64,000 bases of DNA, from assembly GCA_947499735.1 (NCBI GenBank), contig CANMPP010000005.1:62001-126000 (forward strand). Direction: 5' to 3'. This stretch comes from an uncultured Pelagimonas sp. Lineage in GTDB: Bacteria; Pseudomonadota; Alphaproteobacteria; Rhodobacterales; Rhodobacteraceae. Each line of letters starts with the position of its first letter. The first letter of the stretch is position 1. The translations under genes were made by a program, and so were the position numbers. The notes beneath the pieces were generated by a model that did no database searches, was not told the DNA's origin, and saw nothing but the letters and a program-made list of their open reading frames with translations. This document shows positions 1 through 10,037 of this stretch, in pieces.

Positions 1-1662
1 AAAACCAAAGTCATCGCTATATTGCGTAGCCTGGGCGCTGAGACGAAAACAATATTTGCGACCTATCTCATCCAAATATCCACCGTATCCACATTGGGGA
101 TCGGATTGGGCGTGGTGATCGGGGGTCTTTTACCGATCGTTCTGGGCCCCATACTAGAAAGTGCCCTACCCGTTCCCGTTATCTTTCGACTGTACCCCGC
201 ACCTTTGTTTGAAGCCGCGATTTATGGCGTGCTCACTGCCCTGCTTTTTGCGCTATGGCCTTTGGCCCGCACCGAAGACATGCGCGCCGCCGCTTTGTTT
301 CGTGACCAATCAGACAACACGCGCCCCCTACCGCGCCCCATTTACATCGTGATCAGCGGTGGTGTTTTGGTCCTGTTGGTTGGTTTGGCGGCGCTATTTT
401 CTGGCAATGCAGGTCTAACCCTATGGACAACTTTGGGAATTTTGGGCGCGTTGATTTTATTGACGGCTGCGGGCTATGGCATACGTTGGCTGGCAACAAA
501 GATCCGTCACTATTCGCGCAGCAAACCGATTTGGCATTGGGCCCTATCAGCCATTGCTGCGCCGGGACCGACCGCCACTTCGGTTGTTGTGTCAATCGGG
601 TTGGGCCTGTCGGTTTTGTCTGCGATTGGTCAGATCGATGGCAATTTGCGAAGCTCAATTGAACGTGACCTACCAGACATCGCACCTTCCTTTTTTCTGA
701 TTGATATTCAACAGGCTCAGTTGCCGGAAATTCTTGAAGGGTTTGAAAACAACACGCAGATCGATAGCATCGATACCGCGCCCATGTTGCGTGGTGTCAT
801 CACGCAAATCAACGGACGCCCTGCACAAGAGGTCGCTGGCGATCATTGGGTTGTGCGCGGAGATCGCGGAATTACCTATTCGGAAACACCGGTCAAACGC
901 ACTGTGGTGTCAGAAGGCGAATGGTGGCCACAAGATTATTCAGGCCCTGCACAAATAAGCTTTTCGGCAGAAGAAGCCATGGAAATAGGCCTATCACTGG
1001 GCGATACATTGGTGGTGAATATTCTGGGCCGCGATATCGAGGCAACTGTGACCAGTTTCCGCGAGGTCGATTTTTCAACTGCTGGGATCGGGTTTACGAT
1101 TGTCATGAACCCGGCCTCTGTTAAGGGTGCACCCCATACCCATATCGCAACGGTCTATGCAGAAGATACTGCAGAGGCAGAGATCTTGCGCAACATCGCA
1201 CGGAACTATCCCAATATCACAGCAATTCGCATACGCGACGCCGTTGAAAACGCTGCGCGCGTCCTAGGCGGTATCGCATCGGCCATTCGATGGGGGGCTT
1301 TGATTGCTTTGATCACGGGAATTTTGGTGCTGATCGGTGCAGCCGCCGAAGGGGAAGAAGCACGAAGGTTCGAAGCAGCAACACTCAAAACACTGGGTGC
1401 CACACGTCGTCAAATCCTAGCAAGTTTCGCGCTGCGGTCTGCGATTTTAGGCGCAGCGGCCGGGATCATCGCGCTGATGGCTGGCAGTCTGGGTGCATAT
1501 TCCGTGATGCGGTTTGTTATGGAGGGCACATTTGTCATGATTTGGCCATCCGCGGTCATTGTAATTTTCACAGGGGTTTTTGCAGCGCTCATGACAAATC
1601 TTGCCTATGCAATACCCGCTTTGGTCACCCGACCCGCACAAGTACTGCGATCTAAGGAATAG
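1..1662 (+). CDS. FtsX-like ABC transporter permease (5' end outside window)
   Basis: Integral inner-membrane permease of the YbbP/MacB-FtsX type. The frame is open from base 1, so the N-terminus lies outside the window and 553 residues are visible. Two FtsX-type motifs occur: an LRSLGAE segment at the very start and a LKTLGAT segment near residue 460, each followed by a bundle of hydrophobic helices; about four membrane segments lie in the first half and three at the end. Between them is a long soluble, presumably periplasmic, region. The family works with an ATPase partner, which would be expected just upstream. The substrate is not known; relatives near lipase/esterase genes have been linked to export functions. 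It is followed by a separate gene 66 bases on. Confidence 0.85.
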   Translation, partial: KTKVIAILRSLGAETKTIFATYLIQISTVSTLGIGLGVVIGGLLPIVLGPILESALPVPVIFRLYPAPLFEAAIYGVLTALLFALWPLARTEDMRAAALFRDQSDNTRPLPRPIYIVISGGVLVLLVGLAALFSGNAGLTLWTTLGILGALILLTAAGYGIRWLATKIRHYSRSKPIWHWALSAIAAPGPTATSVVVSIGLGLSVLSAIGQIDGNLRSSIERDLPDIAPSFFLIDIQQAQLPEILEGFENNTQIDSIDTAPMLRGVITQINGRPAQEVAGDHWVVRGDRGITYSETPVKRTVVSEGEWWPQDYSGPAQISFSAEEAMEIGLSLGDTLVVNILGRDIEATVTSFREVDFSTAGIGFTIVMNPASVKGAPHTHIATVYAEDTAEAEILRNIARNYPNITAIRIRDAVENAARVLGGIASAIRWGALIALITGILVLIGAAAEGEEARRFEAATLKTLGATRRQILASFALRSAILGAAAGIIALMAGSLGAYSVMRFVMEGTFVMIWPSAVIVIFTGVFAALMTNLAYAIPALVTRPAQVLRSKE

Positions 1663-1728
1663 GCACCTTGCACCATGGCAGCAGAGTTGGCACATGGGGA
1701 ATAAGCGCTGCAATTGTTGGAAACTTGT

Positions 1729-2628
1729 ATGACCGATTCCCTCCCTATGCCCGTAACCGCTCTGCGACCTGCACAGGTTACAGCAATCCTCAACATTGTG
1801 CGCCGCGCCGCGCGGGCCGAAATTCTGCCACGGTTTCGGGCAATGACCGAAGCAGATATCAAATCCAAAGCCAATGATTTGGATCTTGTTACCGAAGCGG
1901 ACACAAACGCGGAAAAGATGATTGCCCGCGGGTTGCTAAACCTGTTCCCGAATGCGCTGATTGTCGGCGAAGAGGCCTGTGCGGCCAATCCAGACATCAT
2001 CAAAGGCATTGCAAACGCGGAAACAGCCTTCACCATTGATCCGGTTGACGGCACTTGGAACTTTGCAAATGGCATGTCAACATTTGGTGTCATTCTGTCG
2101 ATGACACGCTTTGGCAAACCGATTTTTGGCCTGCACTATGATCCTCTGAATGATGATGTTGTGATTTCAGAGGTAAATGGCCGCACAGAATATCGAAAAC
2201 CCCAAAAACAGCCACGTGTTCTAAAAACATCCAAAGGCGGTTCAATGCTATCGGATTTGATGGGATATCTGCCGCTTCATATGTTGCCAAAGACCGTTCA
2301 GGGGAAAATGGCGTCCCTGTTTCCAGAATTCAAACGGATTGGATCGCTGGTATGTTCCTGCCACGAATACCGCATGTTGGCGCAGGGCAATATTGATTTC
2401 GTAATGGCAACAGGCATCACGCCTTGGGACCATGCGGCGGGTGCACTTCTGGTCAAAAATGCTGGCGGACACGTCGCCTTTTTGGACGGCGGCGAATATG
2501 ACGCGGTTCGCACACGCGGCCCGCTGCTGATGGCATCTAACGAAACGACTTGGCACAGCCTGCGTGATGCATTCGCCTTCCTATTAGAAGTGCCAGAATT
2601 CAAAGCACCGGACGAAACGTCAGACTAA
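1729..2628 (+). CDS. Inositol monophosphatase family phosphatase
   Basis: A 299-residue Mg-dependent phosphatase of the IMPase/HisN/CysQ superfamily. The metal-binding signatures are visible: GEEA, then IDPVDGTWNF near residue 105, and GITPWDHAAGA near residue 230. Substrate cannot be assigned; inositol phosphate, histidinol phosphate or a nucleotide bisphosphate are all possible in this family. The ATG at 1729 is preferred over in-frame TTG codons at 1714 and 1717. The gene ends just before a strong hairpin terminator and converges with the minus-strand operon that follows. Confidence 0.85.
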   Translation: MTDSLPMPVTALRPAQVTAILNIVRRAARAEILPRFRAMTEADIKSKANDLDLVTEADTNAEKMIARGLLNLFPNALIVGEEACAANPDIIKGIANAETAFTIDPVDGTWNFANGMSTFGVILSMTRFGKPIFGLHYDPLNDDVVISEVNGRTEYRKPQKQPRVLKTSKGGSMLSDLMGYLPLHMLPKTVQGKMASLFPEFKRIGSLVCSCHEYRMLAQGNIDFVMATGITPWDHAAGALLVKNAGGHVAFLDGGEYDAVRTRGPLLMASNETTWHSLRDAFAFLLEVPEFKAPDETSD

Positions 2629-2650
2629 AACCAATCAGCACAAAATGCGG

Positions 2651-2683
2651 CCTCCCGTACCAATATGGTATGGGAGGTTTTTA
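2651..2683 (+). terminator. Rho-independent terminator
   Basis: An 11-base-pair stem with one G-U pair: arms CCTCCCGTACC and GGTATGGGAGG around a five-base AATAT loop, followed by TTTTTA. It closes the phosphatase gene and reaches into the stop codon of the convergent membrane-protein gene. Confidence 0.9.
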
Positions 2684-4720
2684 TTTGCGCCCTTCAAATA
2701 GCCATGCACCAACGCTGAACAGCCCAGCAAGAAGCAGTGATAGCCAAACCGGCATGAGCGCAACATGTTTTAAGCTAAGCGTTTCTGTTGCACCGCGCGG
2801 CGTGATGCCAACCCAATTGCGGCCCGCCGCAGGGCGACCCAGAGAAACGTTACGAATTTGGACCAATCCATCAACCTGACGCAAAACGCCGCCCCGCCAT
2901 GTATCGATCAAGGGCCCTAGATCTTCACCGCTGGCAATGGGATCCTCATATTCACGCGGCGCAGATGGGCCCAACCCAACCACGGCGTGCGCATCCCCTT
3001 CTGCCAGCCGATAAAGCCCCACTTCGGGTCCTTCATAAGTGGCCTCATAACGCCCTGGGCTGACCTCTGTCAGTTCAATTTCAACGCTCGTACCATCAGG
3101 ATGGGTGACGGTCACAGTCCCGACACCTTCGGTCAGCGTTCGCCGAATAATACGCATGGTTTGACCGTTTGGCTCGGCCCAAAGCGCTTCTTCCTCCAGC
3201 TCGGGTTCTTTCATCATCCAATGGGCCAAGCGACGCAACAATTCCAATTGCGGCCCGCCCCCGTCATAACCGCGCCCCCATAGCCAGGCATGATCAGACG
3301 CCAAAAGCGCAACGCGCCCTTCCCCCACACGATCCAGCACCAATAAAGGTTTATCCTCAGCCCCTGACATCACGACATGGCCTTTGTTTGGAACCACCTC
3401 AATCTGGCGCAGCCACTGGCCCCATTCGGCGTTTGTTTCCAAATCCGCCGTAACAGGATGCCGTTGGCCCAATTCCGTTACCGTCGGGCGAAAGGCGCGT
3501 TGGATCACATGTTTGGTTGGCGTCGCGGGAACAACCGAGCGTAATGGAGATTCAAACAAAGACGAACCCGAGGCAAAATCAGGCCCTGCCGCAAACAAAA
3601 CCGCGCCACCATCTTCAATATAGCGTCGGATATTATCCAAATAAGCCGACGGTAGGATGCTGCGGCGTTTGTAACGGTCAAAAATAATCAGATCGAAATC
3701 ATCGACCTTTTCCATAAACAATTCGCGCGTCGGAAAAGCGATGAGTGACAATTCGTCCCGCGGAACACCGTCTTGCTTTTCGGGCGGACGCAAAATGGTG
3801 AAATGCACAAGATCAACAGAACTGTCTGATTTCAAAAGGTTGCGCCATGTCCGCCCGCCCGCATGCGGTTCACCAGATACAAGCAAAACCCGCAACCGAT
3901 CCCGGACCCCGTTGACTTGGATAAGTGCAGTGTTGTTGCGATCGGTCAATTCCCCGTCCGCAGTGGGCACGGTGAATTGCAAAACATTCAGGCCACCATG
4001 TTCCAAAGTGACGGGCAATTCTAAATCTTGGCCGATGGGAACGCGATAGCTAAGCGGTTCAGACCCATCGACAGAAATCAGAATATCAGTTTCACGTTCA
4101 TCAGGCGCGGCCCCCTTATCCTCGATCCGCAAAGTAAGGGTAATCGGTTCATCTAAAATGGCGAAAGCTGGCGCTTTTTCCACAACCAAGCGCCTGTCCC
4201 AATCGGTAGGCCGCCCCGATAGGATCAAATGCATCGGGGCAGGCAAGTCTGGACTGACCTCCAAATCATGCACGCGCCCGTCAGAAATCAAAAAGATCCC
4301 GGCAATACGACCTTCAGGTTCCTTGGCCAACGCATCGTTCAGCGCGCTTAACAGCAAGGTACCTTCATCACCTGTCCCGTCCGGGACCAAAATGCGACGC
4401 ACTTCTGTATTGGGACGCGCCAACAATCGCGCCTCTAACCCATCCGCCGCCGCAAGACTGGTTTCGCTGCGATCATCCAAACGTTGCGATGCAGATTGAT
4501 CCTCAAGGATCAGAACAATATCGCTGAGGTCTCGCGCATCTTCTTGTTGCAACACAGGTTGTGACAATGCAGCCAATAGCACCAAAATCCCCGTACCCCG
4601 TAGGGCCCAACCTGGCAGACCACGCCACAGAGCGACCAGCACAGCAAATCCGGCCAAACCGGCCAAAACTGCGATGATGGGCCAGGGCAATAGAGGATCA
4701 AAAACAATTTCCTGCGTCAT
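2681..4720 (-). CDS. Large membrane protein with glutamine-amidotransferase-like fold, last gene of MoxR operon
   Basis: A 679-residue protein with two membrane helices in the first 50 residues and one at the extreme C-terminus (about 650-672). Between them is a long presumably periplasmic region. The segment ILEDQSASQRL near residue 70 resembles the start of a VWA-like domain, and the middle part has the look of the class-I glutamine amidotransferase-like domains often annotated in these proteins, without an obvious catalytic triad. Its ATG overlaps the stop of the upstream DUF4159 gene by four bases (ATGA), so the two are translationally coupled. In the family such proteins accompany MoxR ATPases and may form part of a cell-envelope complex; the exact role is unknown. 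Confidence 0.75.
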   Translation of the reverse strand: MTQEIVFDPLLPWPIIAVLAGLAGFAVLVALWRGLPGWALRGTGILVLLAALSQPVLQQEDARDLSDIVLILEDQSASQRLDDRSETSLAAADGLEARLLARPNTEVRRILVPDGTGDEGTLLLSALNDALAKEPEGRIAGIFLISDGRVHDLEVSPDLPAPMHLILSGRPTDWDRRLVVEKAPAFAILDEPITLTLRIEDKGAAPDERETDILISVDGSEPLSYRVPIGQDLELPVTLEHGGLNVLQFTVPTADGELTDRNNTALIQVNGVRDRLRVLLVSGEPHAGGRTWRNLLKSDSSVDLVHFTILRPPEKQDGVPRDELSLIAFPTRELFMEKVDDFDLIIFDRYKRRSILPSAYLDNIRRYIEDGGAVLFAAGPDFASGSSLFESPLRSVVPATPTKHVIQRAFRPTVTELGQRHPVTADLETNAEWGQWLRQIEVVPNKGHVVMSGAEDKPLLVLDRVGEGRVALLASDHAWLWGRGYDGGGPQLELLRRLAHWMMKEPELEEEALWAEPNGQTMRIIRRTLTEGVGTVTVTHPDGTSVEIELTEVSPGRYEATYEGPEVGLYRLAEGDAHAVVGLGPSAPREYEDPIASGEDLGPLIDTWRGGVLRQVDGLVQIRNVSLGRPAAGRNWVGITPRGATETLSLKHVALMPVWLSLLLAGLFSVGAWLFEGRK

Positions 4721-7494
4721 TGCCCCAACCTTTCCAACAAGGCCGGAACATGAACCTGATCGCTTTTGTAATTGCCTGTCAGAACATGCATGACCAAATT
4801 TACCCCAAAACGATGCGCAACCTCGCGCTGACGTTCGCCCGCAAAACCGCGCCCGATCTGCACCATTGGCAGGCCCCGCTCATTCGTGGCCCAGGCAGCC
4901 GCCCAATCATTTCCGCCAATAACCACGGGCGTCACATTGTCGTTTAGATTGCGAAACGGCATGCCTTCGGCCAATTCCGCATTTGCCGGGGCTGCCTCTA
5001 CCCAAATTTCGCGCCCCTGATGGCGTCCCGGAAACTCCTGAAGCAAATAAAATGTGCGGGTCAGGACGTGATCCTGTGGCACAGGCTCTAACGGCGGAAT
5101 GTCCAAAGGGGCAGCGAGCTCGCGCAGCTTACGCTGATTTGCGGTATTGCTGCCAAAACGTGTCACATCCGCATCGCGCGTATCAAATAGGATCATGCCA
5201 CCACTGCGCAGGTAATCGTTTAACTTGGCATAGGCCCGGTCAGATGGCGTTGGTTGCGCGGGGTCAATCGGCCAATAGAGCAACGGATAAAACGCAAGCT
5301 CGTCGGTTTCCAAATCGACGCCATGTGGCGGCTCTGGTTCGACAGATGTGCGAAAAAATACCGTTTCCCCCAATCCGCGCATCCCGGCCTGTGCCAATTC
5401 GTCGACGCGTTGATTGCTGGTCAAGATATGGGCCAGAACAACCTCGGACGTGGCGGCAATCGCCTGCTCTATATCCAAATCGGTCTCTTGCGCGGAAGAC
5501 GGCTGCGGTAGGCCCGTCAAAACCCCCAGAACAATCATCCCCGCTGACACTTTGCGCATCACCCGCGCCGACAAGCGCCCCGAAACCCAAAGCGATGCCA
5601 GAATATCCAAGGCAAACAAAATAATCGCACCAGCCAAAACATACCCCATCAATACCGTCTCCTGTGGGCGTTCAAACACACGAAGCCTTGTCCCAGTGGG
5701 CCATTGCGCCTTTGTCAAAACCGTGTCGGTCTCAATCACATTTCGCGCCAAAATGCGGCTTTGCCCCTGATACAGCCCGGGGCGCAAATCTGGTCCCAAA
5801 TCTTTTGACACCAGATCCGGTCCGCTGACGCCCGGCAATGTGTCCGCAGGTTCAATATTGCCATAGCCATCCAATATCTCCAACGCTTTCCACACAGTGC
5901 CCTCCAGTTCCTCGGCAGCAGGGCGTTCCATCAAACTGGACACGGAAAGCCGTTCCAGCATCTGAACAAATAGACCTGACAAGGGCAGATTGGACCATTC
6001 TGCATTTGCCGTCACATGGAACAGCACGACCTGCCCCTGCCCCAACATTTTTCGCGTCGCCAAAGGCGTGCCATCAGCAAGGCTAGCGATGACGCGATCC
6101 GCCAAGGTCGGATCGGGCTGCGCAATCACTTGTGATGTGACAAAGACATCATCGGGAATCGTTAAACCAAAAAACGGCGATGTATCTGGGAAAGGTGCCA
6201 GCCCTTTAGGTTGCCCCCAGCTCATAGCGCCCCCAACGGTACGGCCGCCACTGCGCAAACGTACAGGCAATAACGGGTCTTCTTCATCGCGTGACACATC
6301 TGAGGCAGCCAATCGAGGCCCCGCGAAACGCAAGAGCAATCCACCCCGTTCCACCCATTCCTGTAATTCGGCGACTTCCACCGCGCCCAGCTGTGCAACA
6401 TCCGCCAAAACAATCACGTCAGGATTTGCCGGTATCAAATCGGACAATGATCCGGTTAGCAAATCCGCGCTTGGCTCCAATGTTTTTGATAGGAAATGCA
6501 AGGGCGATAGCAATTGCAGTCCTTCACGTTCCTCGCGTGCAGATATCAGCGCAACTTCTCGGCGGCGCAACGCATCATCGGGCAAAGTGACCGCACCTGC
6601 ACTACGAACGCCTTGCACTGCAAATCGTTCGATCCGCGCACGTAGTTCTGACGGCAGGCTTAATTCAATACGCGCTTCAGTCGCCCCCTCTTCAAAGGCC
6701 AGTTCTGCGTTCATCAGAATGGTCGCGCGACCGCTTGGATCTGGCCCATGCCCTTGCAACTGCAAAACCGTTTCAGGACCCTCGTTCATACGCTCTGCCG
6801 TAAGTGTCAGGACATTGTTTTCATAAGCGCCCGGGCGCAAAACATAGACAGAGTTGTCTGGTTCAATGATCGATACGTCCCCTTTGGCATCCAATGCGTC
6901 CAACAGGTCGCCTCGACCGTCAAAAGACAGGCTATCTGACACCCAAACCGTGTCAAAGTTCTCGTCTGGCAAAAGGGTGATCACATCCGACATATCCCCG
7001 GGACGCCAAGGATGTGGCAACAACCCCCGTATACTTAACGATACCGCGTTGGCCGGTTGAAACACCGGTTCATGTGGGTCTGTAAGCTGCAAGAACGCGA
7101 CAGGTCGTTGATCTAAATCAGCTCCGTCCAAATAGGTCGCAACACCCTCTAACCGATCCGTCCAATCTGCCGCCGAAGCCCAACCGCCATCCATGACCAC
7201 AAGCAACGGGCCAGATCCGGCCGCTTCATTGCGCCCTTCAGGGTTCAAAACAGGACCTGCAAACCCAATAATCGCCGCGCCCAGCGCCAAAACCCGCAAT
7301 AGCAACAACCACCAAGGTGTCTTTTCCGTCACCTGATCATCATCACGCGCATTAAGCAGCAAAACGATGCCTGGAAACATGCGTCTGATCGGCGCTGGTG
7401 GGACAGCGCGAAGAACCAGCCAAATGATGGGCAAAACCGCAAGTGCGGCCAAAAGCCATGGTGTGGTGAAACCGATCAAAGGCAGAATACTCAT
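4717..7494 (-). CDS. BatA-domain / DUF4159 membrane protein
   Basis: A 925-residue protein. Residues 1-85 match the aerotolerance-regulator (BatA) N-terminal region: a membrane helix, a short PPAPIRR loop and a second helix. A large region with beta-rich and amidotransferase-like character follows, then a further membrane helix near 620-645, and finally a DUF4159 domain from about 690 to 905 with the FYPLLYWPID and RSGGMILFDTRDAD segments. Start and stop overlap its neighbours by four bases on both sides. It belongs to the MoxR-DUF58 module, which is thought to act as a chaperone-like system for envelope or metalloprotein maturation; no direct function can be read from the sequence. Confidence 0.85.
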   Translation of the reverse strand: MSILPLIGFTTPWLLAALAVLPIIWLVLRAVPPAPIRRMFPGIVLLLNARDDDQVTEKTPWWLLLLRVLALGAAIIGFAGPVLNPEGRNEAAGSGPLLVVMDGGWASAADWTDRLEGVATYLDGADLDQRPVAFLQLTDPHEPVFQPANAVSLSIRGLLPHPWRPGDMSDVITLLPDENFDTVWVSDSLSFDGRGDLLDALDAKGDVSIIEPDNSVYVLRPGAYENNVLTLTAERMNEGPETVLQLQGHGPDPSGRATILMNAELAFEEGATEARIELSLPSELRARIERFAVQGVRSAGAVTLPDDALRRREVALISAREEREGLQLLSPLHFLSKTLEPSADLLTGSLSDLIPANPDVIVLADVAQLGAVEVAELQEWVERGGLLLRFAGPRLAASDVSRDEEDPLLPVRLRSGGRTVGGAMSWGQPKGLAPFPDTSPFFGLTIPDDVFVTSQVIAQPDPTLADRVIASLADGTPLATRKMLGQGQVVLFHVTANAEWSNLPLSGLFVQMLERLSVSSLMERPAAEELEGTVWKALEILDGYGNIEPADTLPGVSGPDLVSKDLGPDLRPGLYQGQSRILARNVIETDTVLTKAQWPTGTRLRVFERPQETVLMGYVLAGAIILFALDILASLWVSGRLSARVMRKVSAGMIVLGVLTGLPQPSSAQETDLDIEQAIAATSEVVLAHILTSNQRVDELAQAGMRGLGETVFFRTSVEPEPPHGVDLETDELAFYPLLYWPIDPAQPTPSDRAYAKLNDYLRSGGMILFDTRDADVTRFGSNTANQRKLRELAAPLDIPPLEPVPQDHVLTRTFYLLQEFPGRHQGREIWVEAAPANAELAEGMPFRNLNDNVTPVVIGGNDWAAAWATNERGLPMVQIGRGFAGERQREVAHRFGVNLVMHVLTGNYKSDQVHVPALLERLGQ

Positions 7495-8381
7495 CCCTGC
7501 CCCCCATCCAGCGCGCTATACAACCACAGCAATGCGGATTGGGCGCTTTCAGACGTATGATGACATTGATACCGCCACCCGCTCAGCTGCGCCAAATTGG
7601 ATAATTCTTCTTTCCGTTTTGCCAAAGCATCCAAATACTGCGATTTCAACGAACTTGCCTTCAGCGTTTCATTCTCAATCCCACCACCCATTGATTGGAA
7701 AATGGTGCGCCCTTCAAAAGGAAACTCTTCTTCGCTGGGATCCAAAACCTGCAGCAAGACACCATGAACGCCGCGATCTGTTGCCTTGGCCAAAGCGGCA
7801 CGCACCGCGTCTAAATTTCCCATAAAGTCAGAAACAAACACCGCCCGTGCATGCGGAATCATCCCCCTCGCCTCTGGTTCGGCGTAATCGGCATTATCCT
7901 CAACACAAAACGCCTCAGCCAGGCGAAGCACCTGCGCAGCGCCCCGTTGCGGTGGTAGGCTAAAGCCCGTCAACCCAACGCGTTCGCCCCCTTTTTGCAG
8001 CAAAATCGCCAAGGCCAGCACCAAAACCCGCGCTCGTTCCGCCTTTTGTGGCCAATTCGCATGCGAGGAATAGCGCATAGACTGCCCTGGATCGAGCCAA
8101 AGCAAAACGCTTTGCGCGATCTGCCATTCCTTTTCGCGCACGAACTGTTCGTCCCCGCGCGCAGAGCGTCGCCAATCGATGCTACGATAGCTGTCGCCGG
8201 GTTGCATAGGGCGGTATTGCCAAAAATTATCACCCTGCCCGGCCCGACGACGCCCATGTTCGCCAAGCATCATCGTGTTTGCCAGCTGTTCCGCCCGCGC
8301 CAGAAGAGCGGGCAGTTTGCTGGCCTCTTCCTGCGCGTCACGCCTTAGATTTAAGACGTTGGAGGCGGTTTCAGCATTCAC
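7491..8381 (-). CDS. DUF58 domain protein
   Basis: A 296-residue DUF58 protein, the usual partner of MoxR ATPases. It shows the family's YRPMQPGDSYRSIDWRRSAR stretch and a VWA-like second half with VFVSDFMGNLD. No membrane helices are evident, so it is probably cytoplasmic and linked to the membrane through its partners. The GTG start at 8381 is chosen because it overlaps the moxR stop as GTGA and has GGAG nine bases upstream; a longer GTG form from 8411 would overlap moxR by 34 bases. Confidence 0.85.
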   Translation of the reverse strand: MNAETASNVLNLRRDAQEEASKLPALLARAEQLANTMMLGEHGRRRAGQGDNFWQYRPMQPGDSYRSIDWRRSARGDEQFVREKEWQIAQSVLLWLDPGQSMRYSSHANWPQKAERARVLVLALAILLQKGGERVGLTGFSLPPQRGAAQVLRLAEAFCVEDNADYAEPEARGMIPHARAVFVSDFMGNLDAVRAALAKATDRGVHGVLLQVLDPSEEEFPFEGRTIFQSMGGGIENETLKASSLKSQYLDALAKRKEELSNLAQLSGWRYQCHHTSESAQSALLWLYSALDGGQG

Positions 8382-9376
8382 GCTGCACGGCTCCGCATCA
8401 TGCTGTCGCACACTTCATCAATCAACAGACCTAAATCATCCCCACGCGCCCGCGCAGAAAAGGTCAGCGCCATGCGATGGCCCAAAACCGGGCGCGCCAT
8501 ATCAATCACATCATCCGGTGACGGCGCCAGTTGGCCGCGCAACAAGGCACGCGCGCGAACCGTTAGCATCAATGCCTGCGCAGCCCGCGGGCCCGGCCCC
8601 CAAGCAACCGTATCTTTCACCCTTTGGGACACACCCGGTTCACCGGGCCTAAAGGCGCGGACAAGATCAAGGATCATCTCAACCACGCTATCGCCAACCG
8701 GCATACGGCGCAGCAGGTTTTGGGCTGCAATCAATTCAGGCCCACTGAACACGGCATGTGCTTCGCCCTCTGCCGCACCCGTGGTGGCCAATAGGATGTC
8801 TTTTTCGGTATCTCGGTCTGGATAAGGCACGTTGATACGCACAATGAAGCGGTCCAATTGCGCCTCTGGCAGGGGGTACGTCCCCTCTTGCTCCAACGGG
8901 TTTTGCGTGGCCAATACGTGGAATGGCGCATCCAGCACTTTGGTTTCCCCGCCAACCGTCACCTGCTTTTCCTGCATCGCCTGTAGCAAAGCAGATTGTG
9001 TGCGTGGCGAGGCGCGGTTGATTTCGTCCGCCATCATCAATTGGCAGAAAATCGGACCTTCGATGAATTTAAATGACCGACTGCCATCGGAACCGGTTTC
9101 CAACACTTCTGATCCCAAAATGTCTGCGGGCATCAGGTCTGGCGTGAACTGAACACGTTTGCCATCCAAACCCATGACGGTGGACAGCGTATCGACCAAA
9201 CGTGTCTTTCCCAAACCCGGCAAGCCAATCAATAGCGCATGCCCTCCGCATAACAATGCGGCCAATGTCAGATCGACAACCCGTTCCTGTCCGATGAAGC
9301 GCGCGGTAATCGCGGATTTCGCTTCAGCCAGTTTGGTTTCCAACGCTTCGATTTCTGCGACCAGATCTTCAGACAT
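8378..9376 (-). CDS. MoxR-family AAA+ ATPase
   Basis: A 332-residue AAA+ ATPase. The Walker A motif GLPGLGKT is at residues 51-58, Walker B with DEIN near 117-120, and the sensor/arginine-finger region PLPEAQLDRF follows the ATQNPLEQEGTYPLPEAQ stretch typical of MoxR. MoxR proteins act as chaperone-like ATPases on partner VWA or DUF58 proteins. It is the first gene of a four-gene operon, with AGGAG eight bases before the ATG, and is divergent from the DUF1285 gene, so the promoters lie in the 68-base gap between them. Confidence 0.93.
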   Translation of the reverse strand: MSEDLVAEIEALETKLAEAKSAITARFIGQERVVDLTLAALLCGGHALLIGLPGLGKTRLVDTLSTVMGLDGKRVQFTPDLMPADILGSEVLETGSDGSRSFKFIEGPIFCQLMMADEINRASPRTQSALLQAMQEKQVTVGGETKVLDAPFHVLATQNPLEQEGTYPLPEAQLDRFIVRINVPYPDRDTEKDILLATTGAAEGEAHAVFSGPELIAAQNLLRRMPVGDSVVEMILDLVRAFRPGEPGVSQRVKDTVAWGPGPRAAQALMLTVRARALLRGQLAPSPDDVIDMARPVLGHRMALTFSARARGDDLGLLIDEVCDSMMRSRAA

Positions 9377-9389
9377 GTACGGACTCCTA

Positions 9390-9418
9390 TTGAACTGTCC
9401 CTATGATGTTGTTTGTAT
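9390..9418 (+). promoter_or_regulatory. Candidate sigma-70 promoter for the DUF1285 gene
   Basis: TTGAAC at 9390-9395 and TTGTAT at 9413-9418 are separated by 17 bases and lie 27 bases before the downstream ATG. This is a pattern match by eye in the short divergent gap with moxR. Confidence 0.35.
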
Positions 9419-9444
9419 AGCCTCACTGGTAAAGGGCAAATCCT

Positions 9445-10032
9445 ATGGTTGTGCAAAATTCCGTGACCCCGACGGCAGAAAGTCTCGCAAACGCTGCACG
9501 GGCAGCTAAATCGGGCGGTCATCCGCCGGTTCATTTGTGGAATCCACCGTTTTGCGGGGACTTAGACATGCGCATTGCCCGTGATGGGACGTGGTTTTAC
9601 TTAGGAACACCAATCGGTCGTTTCGAATTGGTTAAGCTATTTTCATCCATTTTGCGAAAGGACGGGGATGCGTATTTTTTAGTCACTCCCGCTGAAAAAG
9701 TTGGAATCACCGTAGACGACGCACCTTTTGTTGCAACTGATTTTGAAGTCGATGGATCCGGCGAGACACAGAATCTGACGTTCCACACACATGTTGGCGA
9801 TGTCGCGATTGCGGGCTCTGATCACGAAATTCGCGTACAGCGAAACACCGACACGGGCGAACCATCCCCCTATATCCACATGCGCGCAGGGCTGGAGGCG
9901 CTGATAGATCGCAAAAGCTTTTACCGCCTTGTTGATTTGGGTGTGCATGTCGAAAGTGACGGGCTGTCCCAGTTTGGAATCTGGTCCAGCGGTATCTTTT
10001 TCCCAATTTGCCCATCCGCAGATCTGGAATAA
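9445..10032 (+). CDS. DUF1285 domain protein
   Basis: A 195-residue conserved protein of unknown function. It has the DUF1285 hallmark near residues 20-55, with HLWNPPFCGDLDM and the W-F-Y-L-GTPI stretch. No signal peptide or membrane helix. AAAGGG lies upstream of the ATG. It is divergent from the MoxR operon. The Tat-exported multicopper oxidase begins five bases after its stop, so the two may be cotranscribed. Confidence 0.85.
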   Translation: MVVQNSVTPTAESLANAARAAKSGGHPPVHLWNPPFCGDLDMRIARDGTWFYLGTPIGRFELVKLFSSILRKDGDAYFLVTPAEKVGITVDDAPFVATDFEVDGSGETQNLTFHTHVGDVAIAGSDHEIRVQRNTDTGEPSPYIHMRAGLEALIDRKSFYRLVDLGVHVESDGLSQFGIWSSGIFFPICPSADLE

Positions 10033-10037
10033 GTCAG

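Noticed and set aside
5990-6826. Plus-strand open frame of 278 residues
   Set aside because: Antisense to the DUF4159 gene, low-complexity Ser/Arg/Pro-rich composition and no family features.
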